Part shown: in pieces, positions 33,486-45,482 of the stretch | Numbering within the stretch: position 1 is the stretch's first letter | Layout: each line of letters begins with the position of its first letter | Origin: Rana temporaria | Lineage: Eukaryota; Chordata; Amphibia; Anura; Ranidae | Direction of reading: 5' to 3' | DNA: 64,000 bases | Assembly (NCBI RefSeq): GCF_905171775.1 | Contig: NC_053494.1 | Coordinates: 157,038,456 to 157,102,455 of the forward strand | Notes under the pieces: generated by a model | The model's input: the letters and a program-made list of their open reading frames with translations, nothing else | What the model was told of the DNA's origin: nothing | Databases searched by the model: none | Made by a program: the position numbers and the translations under genes

Positions 33486-34064
33486 CCTTCCGCTCTATAG
33501 AGGAGCGCTCCACTAACAGGATGGGAGAGAGCCCACACCTCCTCCAGCTCCTGAGTGCGGGGGTTGATGAGAAGCTCAGCGGCTAAAATGTAAATTGTGG
33601 GGGCCAAAACTGAAATCTAGGAGGCACTCCCATAGATCCGGCCATGGAGAGCAGGGTGCATCTTCTGTCTCTTGCGGGAGAGGAGCTGACCGAACAGCAC
33701 AAGTACAAAAGGTTACCGCTAGTGTCTAAATACAAAGCCCCCCATTCTCTGCCTCAGCATCCAGCCAGGGAGAGCCTGGATCCAGCGCTCTGTGTGGCCG
33801 GGGGTCAGAGCTGGAGGAGGGAGGTGCGCAGCAAGGAGACAAGGCTGGTGGGCTATTAGAACAGGCAGCCCAGTGGCCCCTAGTGACGTCACTGGGAAGA
33901 GGAGGCAGCCATGGCACCGGCCAGAGGGGAGGAGGGGAGAGGCCACTCACAAAGCTGACATCACTTCCGGTATCGGGTTCTGGTATCGGAGCATTTTCGT
34001 GAGTACTGATAATCCCAAAAATGCCTAGTATCTGCACCAATACCAGTACAACCCTAGTCATAAT

Positions 34065-34869
34065 ATTCAAGTTTTACAATCATTTAGGTAGCGCAATCAC
34101 ATATTATTTTTAATTTTTGTACTTTTATGTAGGAACACGTTTAGTACTAGCAGCAGCAGAGTTAACTATTGAAGATAGGTGGCAGCGTGCAACAGTTGTA
34201 TTGTATATTTCACATTAAAACTGTCACCATCCAAGTAATGTGTACAGTAGTAGAATTTCAGATGAAAGTTCATACAACCGTTCTTAAGAAAATTTGTACG
34301 CAAATTCTTTAAACATTCAAATGACATTCACAAGTAGTTCAAGATTTTGCTTTTAACATTCGATTTTGGAATACAGGTATATGGATTTTAATGAACCAAA
34401 ACCACATGCATTGTTAAAAATTGTACATTTGAGCATTTTTTTTTAATTCTGCTTATTCAAATTTTCTCATTGTTTTCTCAGTCGAAAATTAATGTAAATT
34501 TGACCCCATTAATGATTGGAAAAACAAACGTTCTTACAGCAAAAAATGTCTAACAAAATTCTAGCAGTGTATACCAAGCTTTTGGCATGGTGTCAGTGGA
34601 GTAGTAGAGCCACTTTGTTTAAATATTAGTTGTGAGGACAGCAAGTAGGCTGAAAAAAAGCAATTTTGAGAAGAGACTTGAAATCCTCTTTAAATATTAC
34701 AAATTCTTCTACTCCTCCAGCACCCAAGATGGATCGAGGTACTGTATATGTACTAGTTCCTGTAAATTTTTTACACTATCCATTAGAGACCTAGTAAAGG
34801 GTTCCTTCTGCATGCTTTCAGAAGTTTAATATAAAAAATAATAAAACATAAAACATCTAATTGTCTTCT
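34065..34869. other. Intronic sequence, nothing recognised
   Basis: AT-rich, no recognisable element. Confidence 0.35.
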
Positions 34870-35224
34870 GCCTCGTACACACAAACGGATGACCGGTTTT
34901 CCAGACGGGAAAACTTTAATTTTTCCTTTTGGTCGGGAAAACCGGTCGACAGAAAAAACTGTGAAAAAAAAGAAATTAGAACATGTTCTATTTTTTGCCG
35001 TCGCGAATCGCTGCGTTTTTTCCCCCCAGTTTTCCTATCGGGAAACACTGCTGTGGAATATACACACGACCGGTTTTCTTGACCAAAGCTCTCAGGTAGT
35101 TTTCCTGTTGGGAAAACCAGCCGTGTGTACACGGGGAAAAGTGACCGAGCCGGTTCTCGGTTTTCCCCTCGGGTTTCCCGGTGGTCTTTTGACCGCCGAG
35201 AAACCTGATCGTGTGTACAAGGCA
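34870..35224. mobile_element. GTACACAC-family MITE (CCGGTTTTCC subfamily)
   Basis: Ends GCCTCGTACACAC and GTGTGTACAAGGC, with repeated ACCGGTTTTCC / GGAAAACCGG blocks and an internal ATACACACGACCGG. Here the shared GTTCAATGCTTCC core is absent, so this subfamily keeps only the terminal module. Confidence 0.82.
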
Positions 35225-35874
35225 TTCTTTGTCCCACAATGACTCCTCTTTCTGCAACTAAAAAGCTCTAGTCTAAATCTGGGGTAGCAAACATCTAACT
35301 TTGTGACTTTACAGCAGCATAATGAGTGAATCCTATGAAGATTCACGTTTTACCCCAGAAGCAGTGGATGTTGGTTTTTGTTCCCATGCTGTGGATAATT
35401 GAAAAAATAAATGATTTTTATCTATACTTGCAGGTTTGGGGGAAACCGCAGGTCTAATGCTAAACATATGCTCATTGGACCTCTTGCTATATATTGTTCT
35501 ATATTCACTCATCTCTAGAAATAGAAGTCACTGTTAATAAATTCCATAGCAGAGAGACAGCTGGGAATAAAGCAAAAGCTAATACAATTAACAATCTTTC
35601 ATTAGTTGTACAACAAAGTACAACCAGCACTGACAGCAGTAGAAGTTTCAATTAAAGCAATCTGATTTACCTGAAAACAGTAATGAGTCTTGAACTCTCT
35701 GTACATGGTGTCTGCAGCTTTGCACCTACAATTATCTCTTTAATCTCTTTAAATTAGAATTTTAAGTTAAGGGAGCCTAAACCATTGTTGAAAAACAGAA
35801 AAAAATTGTACTTATGATGGTTTCTACATCCGTTCCTTGGAGCTTGGCACATCTCAGATAACATCACATGTTAA
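35225..35874. other. Intronic sequence, nothing recognised
   Basis: No recognisable element. Confidence 0.35.
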
Positions 35875-36291
35875 GCCTCGTACACACCATCAGTCCATCC
35901 GATGAGAACGGTCTGATGGACCGTTGTCGTCGGTTAACCGATAAAGCTGACTGATGGTCCGTCGTGCCTACACACCATCAGTTAAAAAAACGATTGTGTC
36001 AGAACGCGGTGACGTAAAACACAACGACGTGCTGAAAAAAACAAAGTTTAATGCTTCCAAGCATGCGTCGACTTGATTCTGAGCATGCGTGGATTTTCAA
36101 CCGATGGTTGTGCCTACTAACGATCGTTTTTTTCCCATCGGTTAGGAACCCATCCGTTAAATTTAAAGCAAATTGGCTTTTTTTTAACCGATGGTTAAAT
36201 AACCTATGGGGCCCACACACGATCGGTTTTGACCGATGAAAACGGTCCATCAGACCGTTGTCCTCTGGTTAACCTATCGTGTGTACGAGGC
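35875..36291. mobile_element. GTACACAC-family MITE (ATCAGTCCATCCGATGAGAAC subfamily)
   Basis: Ends GCCTCGTACACACCATC and TATCGTGTGTACGAGGCC. Internal CTACACACCATCAGT and CCACACACGATCGG motifs. The core GCGGTGACGTAAAACACAAC, CAATGCTTCCAAGCATGCG and TTCTGAGCATGCG is shared with 28034 and 63463. Confidence 0.87.
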
Positions 36292-36819
36292 CTAAGGGGT
36301 TCAGACCTCTAGACTGTTGCTTAGAGAAATAAACTGTGGAGCATACTAAGGTCTGAAAAAAAGGGGGCTACCATCACAACATATACTAAGGAAACATTAC
36401 TTATGCGCTGTCACCTGTATCCTACCACTACAAATGTTCAGCTGCTGATGCCACCTATAACGTGTTACCACACCACCACTAATAATTGCACCAAATTAAA
36501 TGTGTAGTGCTGCTGAAACAATATAAATTAGTACACTATCCTCATAAACAACAATTATATATAAAATAATAATAAACTAATGTAAGATGAATATATGTGT
36601 AGGTCTCACCACTACTTAGTGTGCATGTAATGGTGCCTCTCTAACTATTGCAAACATGTGAGCAGTTCATACTCTTTAAAACATGCACAACTCTTCAATG
36701 TGAAAGAGTAGTGACTCCACAATCCCGGTGCTGCAAAACGTAATCACTACAATCTAATAGTGAACCACCTCTGTGCTGTGTGCATCTTCACCTTAATTAA
36801 TTGACCTATAGACGAATAT
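36292..36819. other. Intronic sequence, nothing recognised
   Basis: No recognisable element. Confidence 0.35.
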
Positions 36820-37960
36820 ACAGCAGGTATAGAAAAGAATCACACCCCTTTAAAATGATCATATTTTGTTGTTTTACAGCCTGCAATAAGGACAGATACA
36901 GTTTGTGTTTTATCTAGCTGTAGATTGCACAATTTGTGCAATTTATAACTTCCAAATGAAAGCTATAAAATCAACATGTAAGAACAACATTTAAAAAAAA
37001 TTCAAAAACAGAATCACTGAGTTGGAAAAAGGATCATCCCCTCTTAAAAATTACTTGTAAACGTAATCAGCTGTAGCTAATCACCTTCTCAATGGCACAC
37101 AAAGCCATTTGACATTCAACTGTTATCGGATGTGGTCATTTTGATTAGCTTAGCATGAAAGGAGCTTTCCTGGAGTATTTTAGTCCCTGGTAGTGCAACT
37201 GAAGCAAGCAATCAGCTATGGGTGACAAGGCACTGTCAAAAGATCTTTGGGATAAAGTTGTGGGCAAGTCAAGAGATAGATACAAAAAAATGTAAAAGGC
37301 TTTATCAATGTCTAGAACAACGATGTATCCTGGCCTAGGCCAACAAGGCCCAGGCCTAGGGCAGCACATTGCAGGGGGGCAGCACGGAAAGAGTCCCCGC
37401 CGGCTTGTGCTTCACTGTTAGTGTAGCGCAAGCTGCTTGTAATTTTAACTGTCCTATCATCCTGGACCACAAACCTTCCTTTCTGTGCTATATGTTTTCT
37501 GCTGTACCATTGGCATGGTTATATCTTCTTAGTCCTCTCCATAAAATTATCAGAAATTTGTGCTTAAAGAAGAACTGTAGGCCACACCTTTTCTTTTCAT
37601 TTTGGATAGAGTAAGGGAGGGTTATAGCCCCTGTCAGTTTATTTTTTACCATCCCTGACCCATTGCAGAGATTTCCCTTCATATCCTGTCCCATAGCCAA
37701 ACAGGAAGTGATAGGAAATCTATGCAAATTAAGGGAATTCATTGCCCCCTCCCCCCAGGCCCTTAGAACTAGTGTCCCCACTCGAAAGTTTCAGGGTGGG
37801 TCTTAAATAGAAAGGGGTGTGGCCTTGACAGGAAGGGGTGGGTCATATTTAAATACACCACTGGTCTAGAAGTACCATGAAGTCTATTATTAAGAAGTGG
37901 AAGATGTAAATACAGCTGGATAAAACAAAGAGGGCTGATTCTTCTCTATATAACCACTGT
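36820..37960 (+). pseudogene. Tc1-like transposon relic, split by a hAT insertion
   Basis: Starts with a Tc1-type end (AGGTATAGAAAAGAATCACA) and carries the N-terminal part of a Tc1 transposase region on plus: GGGATAAAGTTGTGGGCAAG near 37249 and, after the inserted element, GTACCATGAAGTCTATTATT at 37872. Tc1 transposases have paired helix-turn-helix DNA-binding domains followed by a DD34E catalytic domain; only decayed N-terminal coding remains here and the catalytic part is missing. The 546-bp hAT at 37318-37863 separates the two halves. Inactive. Confidence 0.7.
37318..37863. mobile_element. hAT-type element nested in a Tc1 relic, TSD GTCTAGAA
   Basis: Perfect 8-bp duplication GTCTAGAA at 37310-37317 and 37864-37871. 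The ends CAACGATGTATCC and the complement of CAGTGGTGTATTT are imperfect inverted repeats. The left part (GGCCAACAAGGCCCAGGCCT, GGGGGCAGCAC) resembles the 6774 element. Removing it restores a continuous Tc1 sequence across the junction. Confidence 0.9.
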
Positions 37961-38504
37961 AGGCCAGAATACACCTCCCCCAACCTCAGGGATTAAATAG
38001 AGCATCAAGGACTGCTTCAAAAACCCATCTGCCCACTTCTCCATTAAACGGGTGACTATGACTTTAAGGAATCGGTCTGACATTTGTATCACTGCAAATG
38101 CTCAGAACAAAAAAAGTACTGCCATAGTGTAGTATTATAAAAATATAACCAGTGTTCATTAAAAAAATAATGTACACACAAAGATATGTTGGTAGTTATC
38201 TCACATAAATGAACATCGGGGTATCACAGAACCTACACCTGCTGCAACTTCCACGCTTTTGGTACCTGGCTCCACCCAACACGCTGCGTCACTCGTCACA
38301 TGAATTCATAAGGGATGGACCATCACAGCATGCAATTAGCACCAGCCTATTGTCAATAAAAACTATAGTGATGAGATCTAACCCGGCCAATCTAAATTTT
38401 CCCAAGAACAGTCTGCTAGAGGCATCTGTCATTATGTAAAACAGGTGTGACATCTTTTTTTAAAAAAAGAGTACCGATTACACCAAAGAGAATTTAAAAA
38501 TAAA
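37961..38504. other. Intronic sequence, nothing recognised
   Basis: May include the decayed remainder of the Tc1 relic in its first part; otherwise nothing recognised. Confidence 0.3.
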
Positions 38505-39218
38505 GGGGCAGATCCACAGAGATCTAAACCGGCGCAGCGTATGGGAGATACGCTACGCTGCTGTAACTTACTTGTTTAAACTTTGAATCCACCAAAAATT
38601 TTCACCATAAGTTACGGCGGCGTAGTCTATCTCTCGCGGCGTAAGGGCGCCTAATTCGAATCGGCGAGTAGGGGGCGTGTTTCATTTAAATGAAGCGCAT
38701 CCCCACGCCGAATGAACTGTGCAAGCGCCGTCCCTAAATTTCCCGCCGTGCATTGCGCTAAATGACGTCGCAAGGACGTCATATTTTTTAACATAGACGT
38801 GAATTACATCCATCCCGATTCACGGATGACTTACGCAAAAAAAAAAAAATTCAAAATAAACGCGGGAACGACGGCAAGTCTAACTATACGCCGCAAAACA
38901 GCAGCTTTAACTATACGCCGGAAAAAGCCGACTAGAGACAACATAAGAGAATGCGACGGCCGCGCGTACGTTCGTGGATCGTCGGAAATAGCTAATTCGC
39001 ATACATGACGTGGAAAACGACGAGAACTCCACCCAGCGGACGCCAAAGTATTGCATTTAAGATCCGAAGGCGTACGAAGCCATACGCCTGTCGGATCTAA
39101 CCCAGATGCTGTTGTATCTTGGTTTGAGGATTCAAACCAAAGATACGACGCAGGAAATTTGAAAGTACGCCGGCGTATCAGTAGATATGCCAACGTACTC
39201 TCTTTGTGGATCTGCCCC
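38505..39218. mobile_element. Long Harbinger-like MITE, copy C (GGGGCAGATCCACA ends)
   Basis: Perfect inverted ends GGGGCAGATCCACA / TGTGGATCTGCCCC with A-rich flanks (AAA on both sides). The same general plan as the GGGCCAGATTCAC elements (GATACGCYGGCGTA hairpins, ATTTGCGCTAAATGACGTCG-type core) but a separate subfamily. The 129-codon frame inside is spurious. Confidence 0.85.
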
Positions 39219-39879
39219 AAAATGTGTATGTGAACCTATACCTTGCAAAACAACCCACACGGGTTTAAAATAGAAATGAAAGGCAAAACATGTGTCTGTA
39301 TATATAAAATAAATTTACAAAATGTCCAAGGGCTAGTAAGGAAAGAAGAGAGCCTATCATGCTAGTATGGGCAACCTACATCATATATACAATTTTATAG
39401 TTTGACCATAGTGCTTCTTTAATAAACATCTACCTCTCCCAGGTTTGACTGGCTGGAGTCTGTGTACTAAGAACCCACAACAGTAAAGCTACTCGTAGTT
39501 AGTGTTGTTGGAGTAATGCCTCTCACAGCGCTAGTTTGCTCTGCCAGCAGATATGGATGGCATAACACTTTTCCAGATGTAAAAAAAAAAACTGCTGTTG
39601 AAATACTTTTTCTCTGAGGAACAAAATGAAATTTACATAGAATTGTTAAAATTTATAAGCAATTCAGATGAAAGAATAAAGGAACCAAAATCCAACACAC
39701 CCCTTAAATAATACAATTTTGATTGTATTTATACTAGAATCAGAACACAAATATCACAGTATAGGTTGTCCTCATTTTTATCTTCCTCCTTTACCTTTGA
39801 TGTATCTTGCTAATAAATTTTTTTAGGATTGATTTTTTGATTTTTAGTTCAGAGATAAGATTAGGTAGGGAAATAAGGG
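39219..39879. other. Intronic sequence, nothing recognised
   Basis: AT-rich, no recognisable element. Confidence 0.35.
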
Positions 39880-40669
39880 GTTCTGGTAAGAGTAAAAGGA
39901 CATCATCCACTTAATTTAAATTCATTAGGGCCTTTAGTTAATCCTTTGCTGTTTCTGTTGTTTCTAATTGCACAAGCAGGGGGTTCAATCGCCAAAGCAA
40001 ATACTAGTGGGGAGAGGGGGCATCCATGTCTAGTGCCCCTTACGAGGGGTAAGAATTCTGAGTTGCTGCCCAGGGGCTTAATTCTAGTTTGAGGAGATTG
40101 ATATAAGGCCTTATATCCATGTAGGAATTTGTCAGAGATGCCAAATTTAAGTAGCAGACAAATTAAATAGGGCCAGCTATCAAAAGCCTATATCGATGCT
40201 AAGTATACAAACTGGGCGAGAATGTAGATTAGCATGTTGAATCAATACATTGGTGACTAGACGGATGTTATTAGTACTTTGTCTGCCTGGGATTAAAGAC
40301 CAGTTGGGTCTGAGTGGACCAAGGAAGCAGCCAGTCTATCAGCCAGCAAATGCTCAAATATTTTGAGGTCATTGTTAAGAAAAGAAATTGGGTGAACATT
40401 TTGTGGGAGATTATGATCTTTGTGGGGTTTTGGTAATGAAGATATATTGGCTAAAGGTATTTAGTTTGGGAATTGATTCCCTCGTAATATGTAATTATTT
40501 AGTTTAGTTAAATAAGGTGCTGGTAAGGTGGAGAATTTCTTGTAATAGGTGATAGAGTATCCATCGGGACCAGGAGCACTAGAAGTTTTCAAGTATTTAT
40601 TAATTTTAGTTATTTCTAATTCTGTGCAGGGTATGTTAAGGGTGTCTACCTGCTGGCTTGATATAGTAA
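39880..40669 (-). pseudogene. L1-type LINE reverse transcriptase relic
   Basis: On the minus strand, in several frames, the expected order of L1-type reverse transcriptase motifs is readable: SSAPGPDGYSITYYKKF (40461-40679), LIPGRQSTNNIRLVTNVL (about 40240-40310), a GTRHGCPLSPLVFALAIEP block (about 39985-40050) and VDDVLLLL (about 39895-39920), the remnant of the catalytic YADD box. These match the QTGF.PGRQ / GTRQGCPLSPLLF / YADD pattern of L1 and Tx1 LINEs. Frameshifts and stops make it non-functional. The upstream part is cut by the MITE at 40670 and probably resumes near 41085-41230. Confidence 0.88.
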
Positions 40670-41084
40670 TGCCGCGCACACACGGTCAGAATTTCCGACA
40701 AGAAAAGTTCGATGTGAGCTTTTGGTCAGAAATTCCAACCGTGTGTAGGCTCCATCTGACTTTTTCTGTCGGGAATTTCCGACAGCAAAAATTTGAGAGC
40801 TGGTTCTCAATTTTTCCGTCAAGAAAAGTTCTTGTCGGAAATTCTGATCATCTGTATTCAATTCTGATGCGCAAAAAATCAAGCATGCTCGGAATCAATT
40901 TGACGCATGCTCGGAATCATTGAACTTAATTTTTCTCGGCTCGTTGTAGTGTTGTACATCACTGCATTTATGACGGTCTGAATTTTGTGTGACCGTGTGT
41001 ATGCAACACAAGTTTGAGCCAACATTCCATTGAAAAAAAATCCACGGTTTTCTTGTCGGAATTTCCGATCGTGTGTACGCAGCA
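40670..41084. mobile_element. GTACACAC-family MITE inside the L1 relic, TSD TAA
   Basis: Ends TGCCGCGCACACACGGTCAG and ATCGTGTGTACGCAGCA, flanked by TAA at 40667-40669 and 41085-41087. Internal motifs ACCGTGTGTAGGC and GACCGTGTGTATGC. The core runs in reverse (GCATGCTCGGAATCATTGAAC). Confidence 0.9.
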
Positions 41085-41230
41085 TAAGAAGCTGAATTCC
41101 CTCTAGCCACTCAACAGAGGATGGATGTGGGGTTGACTGTGGTCTGCAAACTATAGGACTCTCAGCATTAGGTCCTGTGTACACAATTATCTGATTCATC
41201 CTTTTCGGGTATTTTCAGTGAAGAATGTCT

Positions 41231-42016
41231 TGCGTTTGAGATCGTTTTAAATGCAGAGTTAGTTGCTTCTGTCTTACTTGCAAGTGTATTAGGGGAACAA
41301 CGGATTTATAAGAACATGCCACATTTACCATAACTAAAAGCAAAGCAAATTTAGCAAAAAACACAATTATCATTGTTTGCATTTCCATAATGTTTGTTTG
41401 ACTTGATTCAGGCCAGATCCATGGTTAAAATTTAAAGATTGTGATCAAAATGACTTTAGATGATAAGATAACTGAGAATAAATTAAACTGGAATTGGAAA
41501 TTGGAAATTGCTGGCATTTGGAAGAAGATAGTTCTTCATAATTGATAATGCCTGAGAAAAAGTAGTTTTTAATGACCAAAATGGTACAGTGTAATGATTT
41601 CAGAAAATGTATTAATTATGTTAAAGTATAGGAAAGGTTAGACCTTCTGTCAAATGTGTATTGGTGCCATTGTCCCCGCTGAAGCTCCAACTATGTAAAA
41701 ATTGTCATAACTAAGCTTTAAATAATTATTGGTAATTTGTCCCAAAGATAGATAAGGTCGATTTGCTGCTCAAACACATTAGATGGCAATAATGTGTTGG
41801 AGAACCACGGATGTGCCCATCAACTGAAGAAAAACGTGCAGTGCCCTAAGGATGGTGGCATTGGAGGCCCGCCACTGTGATCGTTTATTTGGGCTCACTT
41901 ACAGTGTACTGTGGTGAACTCACCTGAAAACAATAACTAAATTCTATGCTTAGACAAATATTAATTAAATGCCAATTGGTCCTTTAATTTTTATTTACAG
42001 AAATTATTTTATTATA

Positions 42017-42017
<1 letters not shown>
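41231..42017. other. Intronic sequence, nothing recognised
   Basis: AT-rich, no recognisable element. Confidence 0.35.

Positions 42018-42090
<73 letters not shown>
42018..42090. repeat. (TA)n microsatellite
   Basis: Pure alternating AT run of about 72 bp. Confidence 0.97.
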
Positions 42091-42091
<1 letters not shown>

Positions 42092-42604
42092 AAATAGCTT
42101 AATAAAGAAGAAGGAAATATTTTTACTTTGATCTCAACATGAAATATACCTAGGGAAGCAAATAATACATGTTAATGAACTGATTCTTTTCATATTGTGC
42201 AAAATAATTACATGAGCACAATAAAGACGCATCGCTATCTTTGGACATCTCCCAGGCGAGTTATTTTTGTGATTTCCTGTTTCATTTTACAACATTATCT
42301 TGCAGTGCTAATATTCATTCTACAGTATACATATCTTTATATCACAGGACAAATGTAATACAGGAAATGCAATTATGCCAATTAGAGCATTGGTCTGATG
42401 ATTACATTTCTTGCAACATTGTTCCAAGGGAATATCTAATTTATTTATGGCACGTTAGGATGTACAAATCACATATAATGAAATCGACCATTTAGAAATC
42501 AGATCATTTGGGCTTACACTAATGCTAGTAATTTTATCAGCACAAGCATGTTAAAATTAAGGTATGCACAATGTTTTTTAAACCATGTATTGTTTATTAT
42601 AAGT
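42091..42604. other. Intronic sequence, nothing recognised
   Basis: AT-rich, no recognisable element. Confidence 0.35.
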
Positions 42605-43060
42605 GTACCTATCCTAACATTTAAAGGGTTTGTAAAGGCTGTAGGCCTTTTGCCTTTATGCATTCTATGCATGAAAGGTAAAAAACCTTCTCTGTGTAGC
42701 CCCCAGCCCCCCTAATATTTAACTGAACCTGATCTTCTTTTAGTGATATGCTCAAGAGGACTCTCCCTCCTCATTGGCTAAGACAGCAGTGGGAGGTCGC
42801 TGCTGTTAATCACATCCAGTGAGCTAATGGGGAGAGAGAGGGGTGGGGCCATGCTGCAACTCTGTGTATGAATGGGCATGCAAGCTGCTTGCTCTGGGAG
42901 CACTTGGCAGGAAAGAGGGGATAGGAGTGCAGGTGGGGGACCCGAGAAAAGGAGGATTTGGGGCTACTCTTAACATTTTTGTTATTTTTTTAATTTATCT
43001 TTTAAAAGCTTTTGACTTTAATATTACTTTACTTGAGAGTGGTGTAAAGGCAGGCACATA
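42605..43060. repeat. Interspersed repeat with GCATTCTATGC hairpin, copy 2
   Basis: Starts AAAGGGTTTGTAAAGGC and has the hairpin TTTATGCATTCTATGCATGA followed by AGGTAAAAAACCTTCTCTG, as at 4506. It ends near GGTGTAAAGGCAGGCACATA, where the Harbinger-like copy D begins. Confidence 0.6.
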
Positions 43061-43764
43061 GGGCCAGATTCACATAGAATTACGTTGCTCCACAGCAGCG
43101 TAACGTATGTGATTTACGTTACACCGCCGCAGGTTTACAGCGTAAGTGCCTGATTCTCAGAACTCTTACCTGTAAACTTGCGGCGGTGTAACGTAAATGC
43201 GCTCGGCGCAAGCCCGCCCAATTCAAATGGGTCGGGCACCATTTAAATTAGGCGTGTTCCCGCGCCGAACGTACTGCGCATGCTCTGTCGGGTAAATTAC
43301 CCGACGTGCATTGCGCTAAATGACATCGCACGGACGTCATTTGTTTAGACGTTAACGTAAATGGCGTCCAGCGCCATTCACGGACGACTTACGCAAACGA
43401 CGTTGTTTTTTAAATTTCGACGCAGGAACGACGGCCATACTTAACATGGCTTAGGACAACTAGGACTCAGCCCTAATTTTACGTGGCGTAACTCGACGAA
43501 AATGACGTAAAGATAGATCGACGGGCAGCGCGGACGTTCAGGAATCACCGTAACTATTCATTTGCATATTCTACGCCAACCGCAATGGCCTCGCCACCTA
43601 GCGGCCGGCCTAGAATTGCATCCTTAAGATCCGACAGTGTAATTCATTTACACCTGTCGGATCTTAGGGCTAGCTATGCGTAACTTATTCTATGAATCAG
43701 TCGCATAGTTAGGATGGCCCTAACACAGAGATACGACGTCGTATCTCTTTTGTGAATCTGGCCC
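43061..43764. mobile_element. Long Harbinger-like MITE, copy D, TSD ATA
   Basis: Ends GGGCCAGATTCACA and TGTGAATCTGGCCC, flanked by ATA at 43058-43060 and 43765-43767. It is the reverse complement of copy A (8156-8878) over nearly its whole length. Confidence 0.9.
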
Positions 43765-43767
43765 ATA

Positions 43768-44493
43768 GTGTATTCACATTGTTTACTTATCTTCAAAACA
43801 CCTTCTAAACAAAATTCCCAAACTATTGCTATCCATTCAAACCAATGGTTTTCCTAATTCACCGCATCAAATCAGCTCACTTTTGCATGCCAACATTATA
43901 GAAACAAACAATGCAACCAACAGCCATGTTGTTCTGGAGAATTTAATCTTTCATTGTTCCCTATGCTATACCCTATAACTGCTTTATTTGGAAGAGTGAG
44001 TCATCCATTTGCTAGGCCAGCAATTATTTATGTAGACTTTCGGGAAAAATGAGACTAGCACTATTATTTGCAGAATTGGCATCAATTTCCCATTTTACCA
44101 GTCACCACAAACATACTTTGACTGCAGTCCAGGTAAGAGGGCTTTTCATTTTAATAAATTAAGAAAGCAGGCTTGGGGTAGTAAAATAATCAAATGTTCA
44201 TTTTATAGCCAATAATAGAAAGTCTCATGAAACTTTGGTTCCACGTCACATGAGCTGGCATTTTAGGGCACATGATCTGAAGGCTTGACTGATATCAAGG
44301 CCCCTGTGCATGTTGCTACAAATCCAGGACACGTGACCTGGATTCTGTTTCATACAACTCTACAGGTCTGCTTTTATTTGGAGCGCAGGTATGATGGCGA
44401 TGGGAGTATACTGTTAAGAAGAACTGAAGCTAAATTACAAATACTATGGTTTAAAATTAACTTCACTGTGCTTTTCATTGCATATATATATAT
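43768..44493. other. Intronic sequence, nothing recognised
   Basis: No recognisable element. Confidence 0.35.
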
Positions 44494-44661
44494 ACTGTAT
44501 TTATCGGCGTATAACACGCACAGGCGTATAACACGCACCCTAACTTTAAGAGGGACATTTCAGGAAAAAAACTTTACACAACCCCCTACGTATAACACGC
44601 AGGCACAGTTTACCCTCCATTTTCAGGGTAAAAAAGTGAGTGTTATACGCCAATAAATACA

Positions 44662-44664
<3 letters not shown>
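44494..44664. mobile_element. MITE with TTTATCGGCGTATAACAC ends, copy 2
   Basis: Ends ACTGTATTTATCGGCG and CGCCAATAAATACAGT are inverted. It lies directly against (TA)n tracts, so a TA target is possible. Reverse copy of 1114-1284. Confidence 0.85.

Positions 44665-44731
<67 letters not shown>
44665..44731. repeat. (TA)n microsatellite
   Basis: Alternating TA run starting exactly at the MITE end. Confidence 0.97.
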
Positions 44732-44734
<3 letters not shown>

Positions 44735-45414
44735 AAAATCTGGGTTTTTAGCTTTCGTGGTAGATGCAATTTTCCAGTGATTCAAGCCAGTCAGGAACTA
44801 TATTTAAGGGCATGGTAGCCCATTTTTATTTAAAGGAAACAAAATAAAAGTCCAAACAAAGGTTTCCCACGCTGGGGGTTCTTCTCCATCAAATACACAG
44901 AACAGAAAATGCTAGCCCACCTGGCTCTCTGTAGCAGTATCTGTAGCAGTACTTCTGCACTTTATCCTGGTCACCCAGACCAGCGAACTCCTCAAAGTAG
45001 ACAGCTTCCCTTTAGCGTCTACAGCTCTGCCTCTTGCAGTCACCAACATTCTGACTGTCTCCTACAGCCTCTCTGACTTCTGGAGACCTTCTGTCTCTTA
45101 GTTTGGAGCTGTCTCCAACTGGGAGCCATGCAGTCTTCCCACACTCTCATTATAAAGGGCTGTGCTCACCTGAGCACACACCCTGCTGATCATCCACAAC
45201 ATCTGGATACAGGGTTGGAGATGCCGTCCCACCCCAGACACTGTGGAATCTCCAAACTACAGAGCCCCATGTCAAAATACCAAAACTTGGAGACAGCTGC
45301 AAAAGCAGTCTTCTCCAGTCCACATCTACGCTCTGTAGTCTTGCACCTCGCAAATTGCATACCCCTGTGTCCAGCAAAACTGTCCATCTTTCCTTGACAG
45401 TAGCTCCTACTGTC

Positions 45415-45416
<2 letters not shown>
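44732..45416. other. Stretch between two (TA)n tracts, origin unclear
   Basis: GC content higher than the surroundings (CTGTAGCAGTATCTGTAGCAGT, GGAGCTGTCTCCAACTGGGAG). It looks like a frog interspersed repeat, but I find no ends or coding homology. Confidence 0.35.

Positions 45417-45479
<63 letters not shown>
45417..45479. repeat. (TA)n microsatellite
   Basis: Alternating TA run that ends at the worn left end of the Tc1 element. Confidence 0.97.

Positions 45480-45482
<3 letters not shown>

Larger units (their letters stand above)
32826..34056. mobile_element. hAT-type element related to 23776, TSD GTCATATT/GTCATAAT
   Basis: The left end AGGGAGGCCCCGATACC and right end CCAGTACAACCCTA correspond to the ends of the 23776 element; GGTATCGG-type motifs lie near 33972. 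The flanking 8-bp duplication has one mismatch (32818-32825 and 34057-34064). The interior holds a G-rich tract and a 31-bp minisatellite instead of the 22-bp array. Confidence 0.78.

Noticed and set aside
38831..39220. 129-codon minus-strand frame
   Set aside because: Lies entirely inside Harbinger-like MITE copy C; CpG-rich hairpin DNA gives chance open frames.
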